In this document: piece after piece, positions 49,300 through 61,800 of the stretch
Position numbering within the stretch: the first letter of the stretch is position 1
Layout of the letters: each line of letters begins with the position of its first letter
NCBI GenBank assembly: GCA_963082875.1
Contig: OY720097.1
Coordinates: forward strand, 16,314,501-16,378,500
DNA from: Corella eumyota
Taxonomy: Eukaryota > Chordata > Ascidiacea > Phlebobranchia > Corellidae
Length of the DNA: 64,000 nt
Direction of reading: 5' to 3'
The notes under the pieces: generated by a model
Database searches by the model: none
What the model saw: the letters and a program-made list of their open reading frames with translations, nothing else
What the model was told of the DNA's origin: nothing
Position numbers and translations under genes: made by a program

Positions 49300-50835
49300 A
49301 TGATATTTAAGAGCTTGTTTCCCGACGTTGAAATATCTGAAATTCCGGTAGGAACCAGAATTTTGGAAAAACTGGGAACTTACGGAGACCAAATCGCATT
49401 AATAAATGGGGAAACAGGAAAAGAAATCACATTTTCAGAAATAAGAAGTAACGCCATTAAGTTGTCTGCTACATTATGGTCGTTAGGTGTACGCAAAGGT
49501 CACGTGATAATGCTTATTATACCGTTTGACCCTGAATACATTGCCCTGTTAATAGCAATATCAATCTGTGGTGCAATTTTTACATTTTCACATCCGAACG
49601 ATCAAAACGAAAAAATTGTGTCGTTTATCGAAATGTTAAATCCTTTTCTGGTCGTTACAGACCAACGTAACGTAACAATTCCGGATGTGACTTGCTGCAT
49701 ACTTCCATTTAATGAAATTTGTGACCATGCATTAACTATTGACCATACAAAGAGAGAATTTTTTGTTGAAGTTATAATAGACGTCCACGAAGATCCAATT
49801 GCGATTTTTGGTACAAGTGGGTCTACCGGAAAACCTAAGGGAATTGTGTGTACACACTACGGTGTAAATGGGTATATTGACCAACTTGATGGAATAAATG
49901 TAAACCAAGAGGAGTGTATACTATCATGCCTTCCTAATTATAGTTCCGCTCCTATAACAGTTATCTATAAACGTCTTTTTAGTGGAATAAAGCAAGTAAC
50001 ATCAGCTGAAATTACGTCAACTTTGTTATATAAATTAGTTGAAAAATATAACATTGGTATTATATTTACCAGTTTTGCTCCACTACTGATTAACGTTATC
50101 AATAAAGGCAAAGTATCAGAATTGAAATCTTTGAAGTCTGTATATTTTGGTGGAATGCCATTTCCGTCACACATGATAGAGAAATTTAAAACCAAATTTG
50201 GAATTCTAATGTTTAGTTTGTATGGAGCATCAGAAACCGGAATCATTTCGATAGGCTTTGATGAAAAATGTCCAACAAATAGCGTCGGAAAACTATTATC
50301 TAATACCGAAATTCGGATAAAGGACCAAATTAGTGACATAGACCTTGGAACCAATCAAATTGGTGAAATTCTTGTTAAAAGTCCATCAATTATGAAAGAA
50401 TATTTTAAACCTAAAGGTGATGATCGATTTACGAAAGATTCAGCGGGCTGGTTTTACACCGGAGATGTTGGTTATTTTGACGCAAATGGCTACTTATACG
50501 TCCTTGACAGAATTAAAAATGTTATTCGAGGACCTGGAAATATATCGATGTACCCGTCTGTGATTGAATCAATCTTGTTAAAGCATCCTAATGTTAAAGA
50601 CGTGGCTGTAATAGGGGTTAATGACTCGAAGTATGGAGAGGTTGCTAAAGCGTTTGTCGTTGCTGGAGATACATCCGTGAATGATATTTTAACCTTTTAC
50701 AACAAACAGGTATCCAAGAGCGAAGGGATACTTGGCGGTATTGAGTTTATTGATGTTTTGCCTAGAATAAATTTTGAAAAGGTTGACAAGATACAATTAA
50801 AGAAACTACACAACGATAATCATTCAACAAAGTAA
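49300..50835 (+). CDS. Intronless AMP-forming acyl-CoA synthetase-like enzyme (511 aa)
   Basis: This belongs to the ANL adenylating family (acyl-CoA synthetase, 4-coumarate-CoA ligase and luciferase-like). Such enzymes activate a carboxylate with ATP and usually transfer it to CoA. Core motifs from the ATG at 49300: P-loop GTSGSTGKPKG (171-181), YGASETG (308-314), GWFYTGD (383-389, Asp389 binds ATP ribose), DRIKN (403-407), and the C-terminal catalytic Lys in FEKVDK (K494). The open frame extends upstream to a GTG at 49273, but ATG 49300 is the first usable start and aligns with the family N-terminus (FPDVEISEIPVG). The usual PFFHxxG-type motif is replaced by LPNYSSAPI, and the hinge-side GYQVAP-type motif by GPGNISMYP, so the substrate is uncertain. 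There is no peroxisomal SKL tail. The length is slightly below the usual 530-560. Having no intron in this intron-rich region suggests a retrocopy or an intronless lineage. Confidence 0.93.
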   Translation: MIFKSLFPDVEISEIPVGTRILEKLGTYGDQIALINGETGKEITFSEIRSNAIKLSATLWSLGVRKGHVIMLIIPFDPEYIALLIAISICGAIFTFSHPNDQNEKIVSFIEMLNPFLVVTDQRNVTIPDVTCCILPFNEICDHALTIDHTKREFFVEVIIDVHEDPIAIFGTSGSTGKPKGIVCTHYGVNGYIDQLDGINVNQEECILSCLPNYSSAPITVIYKRLFSGIKQVTSAEITSTLLYKLVEKYNIGIIFTSFAPLLINVINKGKVSELKSLKSVYFGGMPFPSHMIEKFKTKFGILMFSLYGASETGIISIGFDEKCPTNSVGKLLSNTEIRIKDQISDIDLGTNQIGEILVKSPSIMKEYFKPKGDDRFTKDSAGWFYTGDVGYFDANGYLYVLDRIKNVIRGPGNISMYPSVIESILLKHPNVKDVAVIGVNDSKYGEVAKAFVVAGDTSVNDILTFYNKQVSKSEGILGGIEFIDVLPRINFEKVDKIQLKKLHNDNHSTK

Positions 50836-50874
50836 CTAACATAATAGCAAAACATTTAACAACTAGATTTATTT

Positions 50875-50880
50875 AATAAA
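50875..50880 (+). terminator. Poly(A) signal of the acyl-CoA synthetase gene, inside the first satellite unit head
   Basis: AATAAATAAAAT begins 40 nt after the TAA stop. The surrounding sequence (from AACTAGATTTATTT at 50861 to TATGGTTCGAAATTATTTGA) is the same as the head of every higher-order repeat unit further downstream. Confidence 0.7.
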
Positions 50881-53800
50881 TAAAATATGGTTCGAAATTA
50901 TTTGATTATTTTTAACATAAAATTTTATAAATAAAAAATATATGCATAAACATTAACCAAGAATATTACATAACTTTGATTTTTAATAAACAAACCAGCA
51001 TTTAAATATAACAAACAAGCAAGAATTATTTTTTAATTCATTTTCAAATTATAAATATAATAATATATAACCGACCAAAATTTAAAAACCTAATAACAAT
51101 CATTAAATTTGAATAAACAAACACCTATTAATTAGTAATTAGTCACAAAAATTATAATTTTAATTCATTTTTGAGTTACTAATATCATAATATACAATTG
51201 ACAAAAATTTAAAAAATTAACAACAACCTTTAAATTTTAATAAACAAATACCTATTAATAAGTAATTAGTATTAAAAATTTTAATTTTAATTCATTTTTG
51301 AGTTAGTAATATCATGATATATGATTGACCAAGATTTAAAAAATTAATAACAACCTTTAAATTTTAATAAACAAATACCTATTAATAAGTAATTAGTAAT
51401 AAAAAGTTTAATTTTAATTCATTTTTGAGTTAGTAATATCATGATATACAATTGACCAAGATTTAAAAAATTAACAACAACCTTTAAATTTTAATAAACA
51501 AACACCTATTAATTAGTAATTAGTGACATTTAAGTGTCGTAAATAGGAGGTTTGCGATTCGTTAGGATAATAACCAACATACTAAAAATTTAAAACTTTT
51601 AGTTTTAAAGAACAAAAGTTATCATCTTTCAAAATTCGAGCAAATAAGAATAAAAACAACTAGATTTATTTGATAAATAAAATATGGTTCGAAATTATTT
51701 GATTATGTTTAACATAAATTTTTAAAATTAAAAAAAGGTATACATAAACATTAACTAAGAATATTACATATATTTAATTTTAAATAAACAAACAAGCATT
51801 TAAATATTATATACATATCAAAATTAATATTTTAACCGAGTTTCAAGTTGTTAATATCAGGATATACATTAGACTAAATTTTAAATTCCTAAAACTGATT
51901 TTTGATTTTTATTAAATAAACAAGCATTTACAAATGATAAATAAACAAAAATTATTTTATAATTATGTTTTTTAACTACTTATATTATAAAATACATTAT
52001 ATTAAATTTTAAATACTTAATATCAAACTTTAATTTTAAATAAATGAACAATAATTTAAATATAATAAACAAACAAAAATTAATTTTTTTTTCTAATTTT
52101 GAGTTACTGCTATCATGATATACAATAGACTAAGATTTAAAAAAGTAATAACAATCTTTAAATTTTAATAAATAAACACCCATAATTTATTAATTAGTGA
52201 TAAAAATTAAAATTTTAATTCATTTTTGAGTTACTAATATTATGATATATAAATGGCCAACATTTAAAAAATAAATAACGATCTATAAATTTTATTAAAT
52301 AAACACCTTTAATTAGTAATTAGTGATAAAAATTAAAATTTTAATTCATTTTTGAGTTACCAATATTATGATATACAAATGGCCAAGATTTAAAAAATAA
52401 ATAACGATCTTTAAATTTTATTAAATAAACACCTATTAATTAGTAATTAGTGATAATTAAATGTTGTAAATAGGAGAATGAAAACACAATCTGATAATAA
52501 ACAATATACTAAAATTTCAAAACTGTAAATGTTCACAAACAAAAGTTATGTTAACTCAAAATTTACAGCTTATAAGACACTGGAAAAGATTAATAATAAT
52601 AATAACTAGATTTATTTGATAAATAAAATATGGTTCGAAATTATTTGATTATTTTTAACATGAATTTTTATAAATAAAAAAAGATATGCATAAACATTAA
52701 CTAAGAATTTTACATATCTTCGAATAAACAAACAAGCATTTATATATACTATACACACAAAAACTAATATTTAACGCAGTTTTAAGTTGTTTATGTCAGG
52801 ATATAGATTATACCAAATTTTAAATTCCTAAAATTGATTTTTGATTTAAATAAACAAGCATTTAAATATGATAAACAATTGAAACTTATTTTTCAAATAT
52901 GTTTTTTAACTACTTATATTTTAAAATACATCATACCAAATTTTTAATGCTTAATATCGGACTTTAACTTTTAATCAACAAACAAGCATTTAAATATAAT
53001 AAACAAACAAGAATTAATTTTTATTTCATTTTCAAGTTATAAATATTATAACATATAACTGACCAAAATTTAAAAACCTAATAACAATCATTAAATTTAA
53101 ATAAACAAACACCTATTTATTAGTAGTTAGTGTCAAAAATTAAAATTTTAATTTATTTTTGAGTTATTAATATTATAATATACAATTGACAAAAATTTAA
53201 AAAATTAACAACAACCTTTAAATTTAAATAAACAAACACTTATTAATTAGTATTTAGTGATTAAAAATTTAAATTTTAATTCAGTTTTGAGTTACTAATA
53301 TCATGATATACAATTGACCAAGATTTGAAAAATTAATAACAACCTTTAAATTTTAATAAACAAACACCTTTTAATTAGTGATAAAAATTAAAATTTTAAT
53401 TCATTTTTGAGTTACTGATATCATGATATACAATTGACCAAGATTTAAAAAATAAATAACAAACTTTAAATTTTAATAAATAAACACCTATTATTAACCA
53501 ATTAGTGATAAAAATTAAAATTTTAATTTATTTTTGAGTTAGTAATATCATAATATACAATTGACCAAGATTTAAAAAATTAATAACAACCTTTAAATTT
53601 TAATAAACAAACACCTATTAATTAGTAATTAGTGATAATTAAATGTCGTAAATAGGAGGTTTGCGATTCGTTGGGATAATAACAAACATACTAAAAATTT
53701 AGAACTTTTAGTTTTAAAGAACAAAAGTTATCGTCTTTCAAAATTCTGACTAGAAAGAATAAAAACAATAATAATAATAACTAGATTTATTTGATAAATA

Positions 53801-54483
53801 AAACATGGTTCGAAATTATTTAATTATGTTTAGCATAAATTGTTATAAAAAAAAAATATGCTTACACCTTAACTAAGAATATAACATATCTTTGATTTTT
53901 AATAAACAAACAACCATTTAAATATATTATACAAATAAAATGGATTTTTCAACCCAATTTAATGTTGTTAATATCAGGATATACATTATACTTAATTTTA
54001 AATTCCTAAAATTGATTTTTGATTTTTAATAAATAAACAAGCATTTAAATAAAATAAACAAACAAAAATTATTTTTTAAACATGTATTTTAATTACTAAT
54101 ATCATAAAATACATTATATTAAATTTTAAATGCCTTATATCAAACTTTTATTTTTAATAAACATACAAGAATTTAAATATAATAAACAAACAAAAATTAA
54201 ATTTTTAATCGATTTTCGAGTTATTAATATTATGATATATAACTGACCAAAATTTGAAAACTTAATAACGATCTCTAAATTTTAATAAACAAACACCTAT
54301 TAATTACTAATTAATAATATTTAAATTATCAAAATAGGAGGATTGGAACACAATATGATAATAAACAACATACTAAAATTTAAAAAATTTATATACACAA
54401 AATCAAAAGTTATTCGATTTCAAAATTCGGATTAGTAAGAATAAAAATAAAAATAATAATAAATATACGGACAATAACAATAT

Positions 54484-54510
54484 GTTTCGAAATCTAAGAT
54501 TTCGAACCAT
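54484..54510. repeat. Isolated copy of the TTCGAAATCT palindrome inside satellite 1
   Basis: The same palindromic module as the 56.8-57.2 kb array, with the same leader (TATACGGACAATAACAATATG) as the last array copy. It is followed by AAT repeats and then a return to the 125 bp subunits, as if the array end had been copied inward. Confidence 0.8.
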
Positions 54511-56775
54511 AATAATAATAATAATAAGTGATAAAAATTAAAATTCTATTTTATTTTTGAGTTACTAATATCATGATATGCAATTGACCAAGATTTAAAA
54601 AATTAACAACAACCTTTAAATTTTAATAAACAAACACCTATTAGTTAGTAATTAGTAATAAAAATTAAAATATTAATTCATTTTTGAGTTAGTAATATCA
54701 TAATATGCAATTGACCAAGATTTGAAAAATCAATAACAATCTTTAAATTTTAATAAAGAAACACCTATTAATTAGTAATCAGTGATGAAAATTAAAATTT
54801 TAATTCATTTTTGAGTTACTGATATCATGATATACAATTGACCAAGATTTAAAAAATAAATAACAAACTTTAAATTTTAATAAATAAACACTTATTAATT
54901 AGTAATTAGTGATAATTGAATGTTGTAAATAGGAGAATGAAAACATAATCTGATAATAAACAACATACTAAAATTTCAGATTTTTAAATTCTAAGGAACT
55001 AAAGATATCTTCTTTCAAAATTGGGACTAGAAAGAATAAAAATAATAATAATAAAAACTAGATTTATTTGATAAATAAAATATGGTTCGAAATTATTTGA
55101 TTATTTTTGAAATACATAAAATTTTATAAATAAAAAATATATGCATAAACATTAACTAAGAATATTACATACCTTTGATTTTTAATTAACAAACCAAGGT
55201 TTTAATATAACAAACAAACAAGAATTATTTTTTAATTATCTTCAAATTTTAAATATAATAAGATATAACGGACCAAAATTGAAAAACCTAATATCAATCT
55301 TTAAATTTGAATAAACAAACACCCATTAATTAGTAATTAGTGATGAAAATTTTAATTTTAATTCGTTTTTGAGTTAGTTATATCATGATATACAATTGAC
55401 CAAGATTTAAAAAGTTAATAACAACCTTTAAATTTTAATAAACAAACACCTATTAATTAGTAATTAGTAATAAAAATTAAAATTTTAATTCGTTTTTGAG
55501 TTACTAATATCATGATATACAATTGACCAAAATTTAAAAAATTAATAACAACCTTTAAGTTATAATAAATAAACACCTATTAATTAGTAATTAGTGATAA
55601 AAATTAAAATTTTAATTCATTTTTGAGTTACCAATATCATGATATACAATTGACCAAGATTTAAAAAATTAATAACAACCTTTAAATTTTAATAAATAAA
55701 CACTTATTAATTAATAATTAGTGATAATTAAATATTGTAAATAGGAGAATGAAAACATAATCTGATAATAAACAACATACTAAAATGTCAGATTTTTAAA
55801 TTCTAAGGAACTAAAGATATCTTCTTTCAAAATTGGGACTAGAAAGAATAAAAATAATAACTAGATTTATTTGATAAATAAAATATGGTTCAAAATTATT
55901 TGATTATTTTTAACATAAAATTTTATAAATAAAAAATATATGCATAAACATTAACTAAGAATATTACATACCTTTGATTTTTAATTAGCAAACCAGCATT
56001 TAATATAACAAACAAACAAGAATTATTTTTTAATTATCTTCAAATTTTAAATATAATAAGATATAACCGACCAAAATTTAAAAACCTAATATCAATCTTT
56101 AAATTTGAATAAACAAACACCCATTAATTAGTAATTAGTGATGAAAATTTTAATTTTAATTCATTTTTAAATTAGCAATATCATGATATACAATTGACCA
56201 AGATTTAAAAAGTTAATAACAACCTTTAAATTTTAATAAACAAACACCTATTAATTAGTAATTAGTGATAAAAATTAAAATTTTAATTTGTTTTTGAGTT
56301 ACTAATATCATGATATACAATTGACCAAAATTTTAAAAGTTAATAACAACCTTTAAATTATAATAAATAAACACCTATTAATTAGTAATTAGTAATAAAA
56401 ATTAAAATTTGAATTCATTTTTGAGTTACCAATATCGTATTATACAATTGACCAAAATTTAAAAAATTAATAACAACCTTTAAATTTTAATAAATAAACA
56501 CCTATTAATTAGTAATTAGTGATAAAAATTAAAATTTTAATTCATTTTTGAGTTACCAATATCATATTATACAATTGACCAAAATTTAAAAAGTTAATAA
56601 CAACCTTTAAATTTTAATAAATAAACACTTATTAATTAGTAATTAGTGATAATTAAATGTTGTAAATAGGAGAGTGAAAACATAATCTGATAATAAACAA
56701 CATACTAAAATTTGAGATTTTTAAATTCTAAGGAACTAAAGATATCTTCTTTCAAAATTGGGACTAGAAAGAATA

Positions 56776-56785
56776 AAAATAATAA

Positions 56786-56816
<31 letters not shown>

Positions 56817-56941
56817 AAGTATAATGACAATAACAATATGTTTCGAAATCTAAGATTTCGAACCATAATAATAATAAAAATAATAATAATAATAAGTATA
56901 ATGACAATAACAATATGTTTCGAAATCTAAGATTTCGAACC

Positions 56942-56972
<31 letters not shown>

Positions 56973-57195
56973 GTATAATGACAATAACAATATGTTTCGA
57001 AATCTAAGATTTCGAACCATAATAATAATAAGTATAATGACAATAACAATATGTTTCGAAATCTAAGATTTCGAACCATAATAATAATAATAATAATGAC
57101 AATAACAATATGTTTCGAAATCTAAGATTTCGAACCATAATAAATATACGGACAATAACAATATGTTTCGAAATTTAAGATTTCGAACCATAATA
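56776..57195. repeat. Array of six palindromes separated by AAT microsatellites
   Basis: Each module has GACAATAACAATATG, then TTCGAAATCT-A-AGATTTCGAA (10 bp perfect arms, 1 nt spacer; about 15 bp arms with one mismatch), then CCATAATAATAAT. Palindromes start at 56841, 56918, 56995, 57054, 57113 and 57165, so spacings are 77, 77, 59, 59 and 52 bp, the difference being mainly AAT copy number. The right half is the inverse of the satellite 1 head motif TATGGTTCGAAAT. Confidence 0.9.
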
Positions 57196-57199
57196 AGGG

Positions 57200-58485
57200 T
57201 TTAATAGTAAATTAAAATAAAAAAATAATTAAATTAAAAAATTGTTTTACAGTTAAATTAAAAAAAATGATTCAAAACATATTTAAGTTTTAAAAACTAT
57301 TTTTTTATAATCTTAAAGTTAACTGAATTTTTAACATTCAGTTAAATACATAATTTAGCATTTTTTTAAAAACTAAAAAAGTTAAAAATTAAATAGATAT
57401 TTATTTTTAAATTTAAGAAATTTAAATGATTGTTTGATGTGTTCGATAGTGTATCAAGTTTAAAAGCTTTAAAGTATTTGATTTAGTATGGGAATCTAAA
57501 TAAACACATCCCAAAAAATAAATATTTATGTAGTAATAACAATATATCAAAGTTGGTTAACTAATGATAATTTTTGTAAATTTTTAAGAAAACTTGAAAT
57601 ATTTAACTGTATTTAAATTTTTTGATTAAGACAAAAAAATAATAACTTATTAAGAACAAAAATTTGTTACATACATTGTGATTCAATTTATATTTAAAAA
57701 TGTAAAATATTAATTAACATGAAATATTATATAATCGAGGATAAAGCAATTTACATTGAAGAAAATTGTAATTTCTTTTTTCTTTTTGTTTAGGTTTTTC
57801 TCGCTTTCACGTAAATAGTTGGAAGGTTAACAAAAGAAGTTCATCAAGTGCAACCTAAAAATGACGAAGTTAAATTCATAGTTTTAACATGTTATTAATA
57901 TTAACTGTTTACAAAAGTATTTCTTCGTGCCAAAGTGTCTTGTTATATCTCTAATATTGTTATATATCTACTGACGATCACAAAACTTCATTTCTGCGTT
58001 TATCAAGTTTAAATAAATTTAATTTGTTGATTACTTTTAAGTTTTAGGCTCGTTTGCTTTAACTTTTAAAATGTGTTTGGCTTAAACAATCATAGTAAAA
58101 TTTTATTTTTAAAGTATTTCAAAATAGTTGGATGTCGTTACTTTAACTTGAGATTATATTTATGTTAAAACACTGAAAAGAACACTTAAGATAAAAAAAA
58201 TTCAAAAAATATTGAACAGAACAAAAATTACATCATTTTTATATTACGTATACAGTTTATATTCATATATCGCGTGTAATTTAAGTTTTCAAATTACGTT
58301 ATGTAATATTTTATTAAATATATTTTTTGTTTTACAGGCAGTATTGATCATTACAACACATAACAACATCGGTTGTTCAACTTTATAAAATCATTTTTGT
58401 TTAATAAAATTGATCATAATATTTTTTTATTATCGAAAGTCTCTTGCAAACATATGTATATAAATACGTAACGCTTATAAATCAA
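57200..58485. other. Unique AT-rich spacer between the two satellites
   Basis: About 1.3 kb of single-copy-looking sequence with no supportable ORF, RNA gene or repeat. Long A and T runs dominate. Confidence 0.5.
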
Positions 58486-58557
58486 GTCTGGTAGCTCAAC
58501 GCGTAATGCCATACGTTGTAAGTAGCAAAGTCTGATGTTCGAAACCCAGCTTCCCCA
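58486..58557 (+). other. tRNA-like pseudogene or head of a tRNA-derived SINE
   Basis: TAGCTCAACGCG (58492-58503) resembles a polymerase III A box, and GTTCGAAAC (58537-58545) fits the B box consensus GWTCRANNC. The spacing suits a tRNA gene. The 5' GTCTGGT has no matching 3' acceptor strand, so it cannot fold as a functional tRNA. T-rich sequence follows. An old tRNA copy or SINE head is most likely. Confidence 0.5.
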
Positions 58558-58737
58558 TTGAAAATAATTTTTTTAAATTTTTTTTTTACGCATAACTATA
58601 GTCACGATCTGTAATATAAAAAAAATTTATTGTTCTTTTGATTTTTTGAAAAACTTTCTTTATCTTGAATCTAAGTAACGTCATTACAATTCTAATTAAC
58701 TATAAAATTTTAAGTTTTGCGACAAAAAAAAAAAATT

Positions 58738-58784
58738 TGGTCGAGCCAATGATCATACAACCCTTGTATGATCATTGGTCGAGC
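58738..58784. repeat. Perfect hairpin with flanking direct repeats
   Basis: CCAATGATCATACAA (58746-58760) and TTGTATGATCATTGG (58764-58778) are perfect 15 bp inverted arms around a CCC loop. A direct repeat TTGGTCGAG sits at each side (58738 and 58776). It lies just upstream of satellite 2, whose units contain the related GGCCAATGATATTGCATAC. The hairpin may derive from an inverted junction. Confidence 0.8.
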
Positions 58785-58849
58785 TAAGTATACAGTTTTG
58801 ATAGGTCAAAAGGTCACGCGAACGATTCTATGTACGGGAAATAAAAAAA

Positions 58850-61800
58850 TGCTCTTATTTTTGTTTTTTTAATTGTTTTCGAAAATTTCTTGGGTTAATT
58901 AGGACACGTGATATTTTTGACCAATAATATTGCATACAAATTAAAAAAAAAAAATTTTAAATTAAAAAATAATTGTTTTGTTAGAACCGTAGGTCTTATT
59001 ATAATGTTTACATAATATTTTTCGAAAATATTAATATTCATAAAAGTTATGACACTTTTATTAAAAATTGACAAAATCTCAAAACTTAAAATTTTATATT
59101 TAATTAGATGCGCATTGGCCTAACTAACATTCAAGATTAAACATTTCGCGAATATTTTCAGTAAAACAAAAGATTGAGGTAATTTTTATTTTGGTTTTCA
59201 TTAGGTCACGTGATATTTTTGGCCAATGATATTGCATACAAATTTAAAAAAAAAAATAAAAAATTTTAAATCAAAAATAATTGTTGCGTTAGAAACGCAC
59301 AGGTTCAATTACCGTGTTTACAAAATATTTTTCGAAAATATTAATATTCATAAAAGTTATGACACTTTTATTAAAAATTTATCAAATCACAAAACCTAAA
59401 ATTTTGTATTTTATTAGACGCGCATTGGGCTAACTAACATTCAAGATAAAACATTTCGCGAAAATTTTTAGTAAAACAAAAGTTTGAGATAATTTTTATT
59501 TTGGGTTTAATTAGGTCACGTGATATTTTTGGCCAATGATATTGCATACAAATTTTTTGAAAAAAAATAAAAAAATTTAAATCGAAAAATAATTGTTGTG
59601 TTAGAACCGCACAGGTCCGATTACCGTGATTACATAATATTTTCGAAAATATTAATATTCATAAAAGTTATGAAACTTTTATTAAAAATTTATCAAATCT
59701 CAAAACCTAAAATTTTGTATTTTATTACACGCGCATTGGCCTAACTAACATTTGAGATAAAACATTTCGCGAAAATTTTCAGTAAAACAAAAGTTTGAGG
59801 TAATTTTTATTTTGAGTTTAATTAGGTCACGTGATATTTTTGGCCAAGGATATTGCATACAAATTAAAAAAATAAAATAAAAAATTTTAAATCGAAAAAT
59901 AATTGTTGTGTTAGAACCGCACAGGTCCAATTACCGTGTTCACAAAATATTTTTTGAAAATATTAATATTCATAAAAGTTATGAAACATTTATTAAAAAT
60001 TAATGAAATCGCAAAACCCAAAATTTTGTATTTTATTAGACGCGCATTGGCCTAACTAACATTCAAGATAAAACATTTTGCAAAAATTTTCAGTAAAACA
60101 AAAGTTTGAGGTAATTTTTATTTTGGGTTTAATTAGGCCACGTAATATTTTTGGCCAATGATATTGCATACAAATTTTTAAAAAAAAATTAAAAATTTTA
60201 AATCGAAAAATAATTACTGTGTTAGAACCGCACAGGTCCAATTACCGTGTTTAGAAAATATTTTTCGAAAATATTAATATTTATAAAAGTTATGAAACTT
60301 TTAATAAAAATTTATGAAATCCCAAAACCAAAAATTTTGTATTTTATTACACGCGCATTGGCCTAACTAACATTTGAGATAAAACATTTTGCGAAAATTT
60401 TCAGTAAAACAAAAGTTTGAGGTAATTTTTATTTTGGGTTTAATTAGGTCACGTGATATTTTTGGCCAATGATATTGCATACAAAATTATTTTGGGTTTA
60501 ATTAGGTCACGTAATATTTTTGGCCAATGATATTGCATACAAATTTTTAAAAAAAAATTAAAAATTTTAAATCGAAAAATAATTACTGTGTTAGAACCGC
60601 ACAGGTCCAATTACCGTGTTTACAAAATATTTTTCGAAAATATTAATATTCATAAAAGTTATGAAACTTTTATTAAAAATTTATGAAATCGCAAAACCCA
60701 AAATTTTGTATTTGATTAGACGCGCATTGGCCTAACTAACATTCAAGATAAAACATTTCGCAAAAATTTTCAGTAAAACAAAAGTTTGAGGTAATTTTTA
60801 TTTTGGGTTTAATTAGGCCACGTAATATTTTTGGCCAATAATATTGCATACAAATTTTTTGAAAAAAAATTAAAAATTTTAAATCGAAAAATAATTGTTG
60901 TGTTAGAACCGCACAGGTCCAATTACCGTGTTTACTAAATATTTTTCGAAAATATTAATATTCATAAAAGTTATAAAACTTTTATTAAAAATTTATGAAA
61001 TCTGAAAACCTAAAATTTTGTATTTTATTGGACGCGCATTGGCCTAACTAACATTCAAGATAAAACATTTCGCGAAAATTTTCAGTAAAACAAAAATTTG
61101 AAGTAATTTTTATTTTGGGTTTTATTAAGTCACGTGATATTTTTGGCCAATGATATTGCATACAAATTTTTTGAAAAAAAATAAAAAATTTTAAATCAAA
61201 AAATAATTGTTGTGTTAGAACCGAACAGGTCCAATTACCGTGTTTACAAAATATTTTTTGAAAATATTAATATTCATAAAAGTTATGATACTTTTATTAA
61301 AAATTTATGAAATCTCAAAACCTAAAATTTTGTATTTTATTAGACGCGCATTGGCCTAACTAACTTTTGAGATAAAACATTTCGCGAAAATTTTCAGTAA
61401 AACAAAAGTTTGAGGTAATTTTTATTTTGGGTTTAATTAGGTCACGTGATATTTTTGGCTAATGATATTGCATACAAAATTATTTTGGGTTTAATTAGGT
61501 CACGTAATATTTTTGGCCAATGATATTGCATACAAATTTTTAAAAAAAAATTAAAAATTTTAAATCAAAAAATAATTACTGTGTTAGAACCGCACAGGTC
61601 CAATTACCGTGTTTAGAAAATATTTTTCGAAAATATTAATATTTATAAAAGTTATGAAACTTTTAATAAAAATTTATGAAATCCCAAAACCTAAAATTTT
61701 GTATTTTATTACACGCGCATTGGCCTAACTAACATTTGAGATAAAACATTTCGCGAAAATTTTCAGTAAAACAAAAGTTTGAGGTAATTTTTATTTTGGG

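Larger units (their letters stand above)
50861..56780. repeat. AT-rich tandem repeat (satellite 1) with higher-order units
   Basis: The basic subunit is about 120-128 bp. It contains TTTTAATTCATTTTTGAGTTA, then ATATCATGATATACAATTGACCAAG, then AACAACCTTTAAATTTTAATAAA, then ACACCTATTAATTAGTAATTAG. Groups of subunits are framed by a head that begins AACTAGATTTATTTGATAAATAAA and a tail containing TGTAAATAGGAG. Heads lie at 50861, 51658, 52604, 53779, 55056 and 55859, giving units of about 800-1280 bp. Subunit number per unit differs, as expected from unequal exchange. No ORF of note is present. I do not recognise the family. Confidence 0.88.

Noticed and set aside
56712-56930. 72 aa Asn-rich ORF
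   Set aside because: It is a translation of the AAT microsatellite and palindrome array.
50861-57195. Possible LTR or other autonomous mobile element body
   Set aside because: No integrase, reverse transcriptase, transposase or helicase frame and no terminal repeats; the structure is purely tandem.
59745-60241. Repeated 61 aa ORFs beginning MDLCGSNT on the minus strand
   Set aside because: They fall in satellite 2 and repeat with its 310 bp period; the frame is open in only some units.
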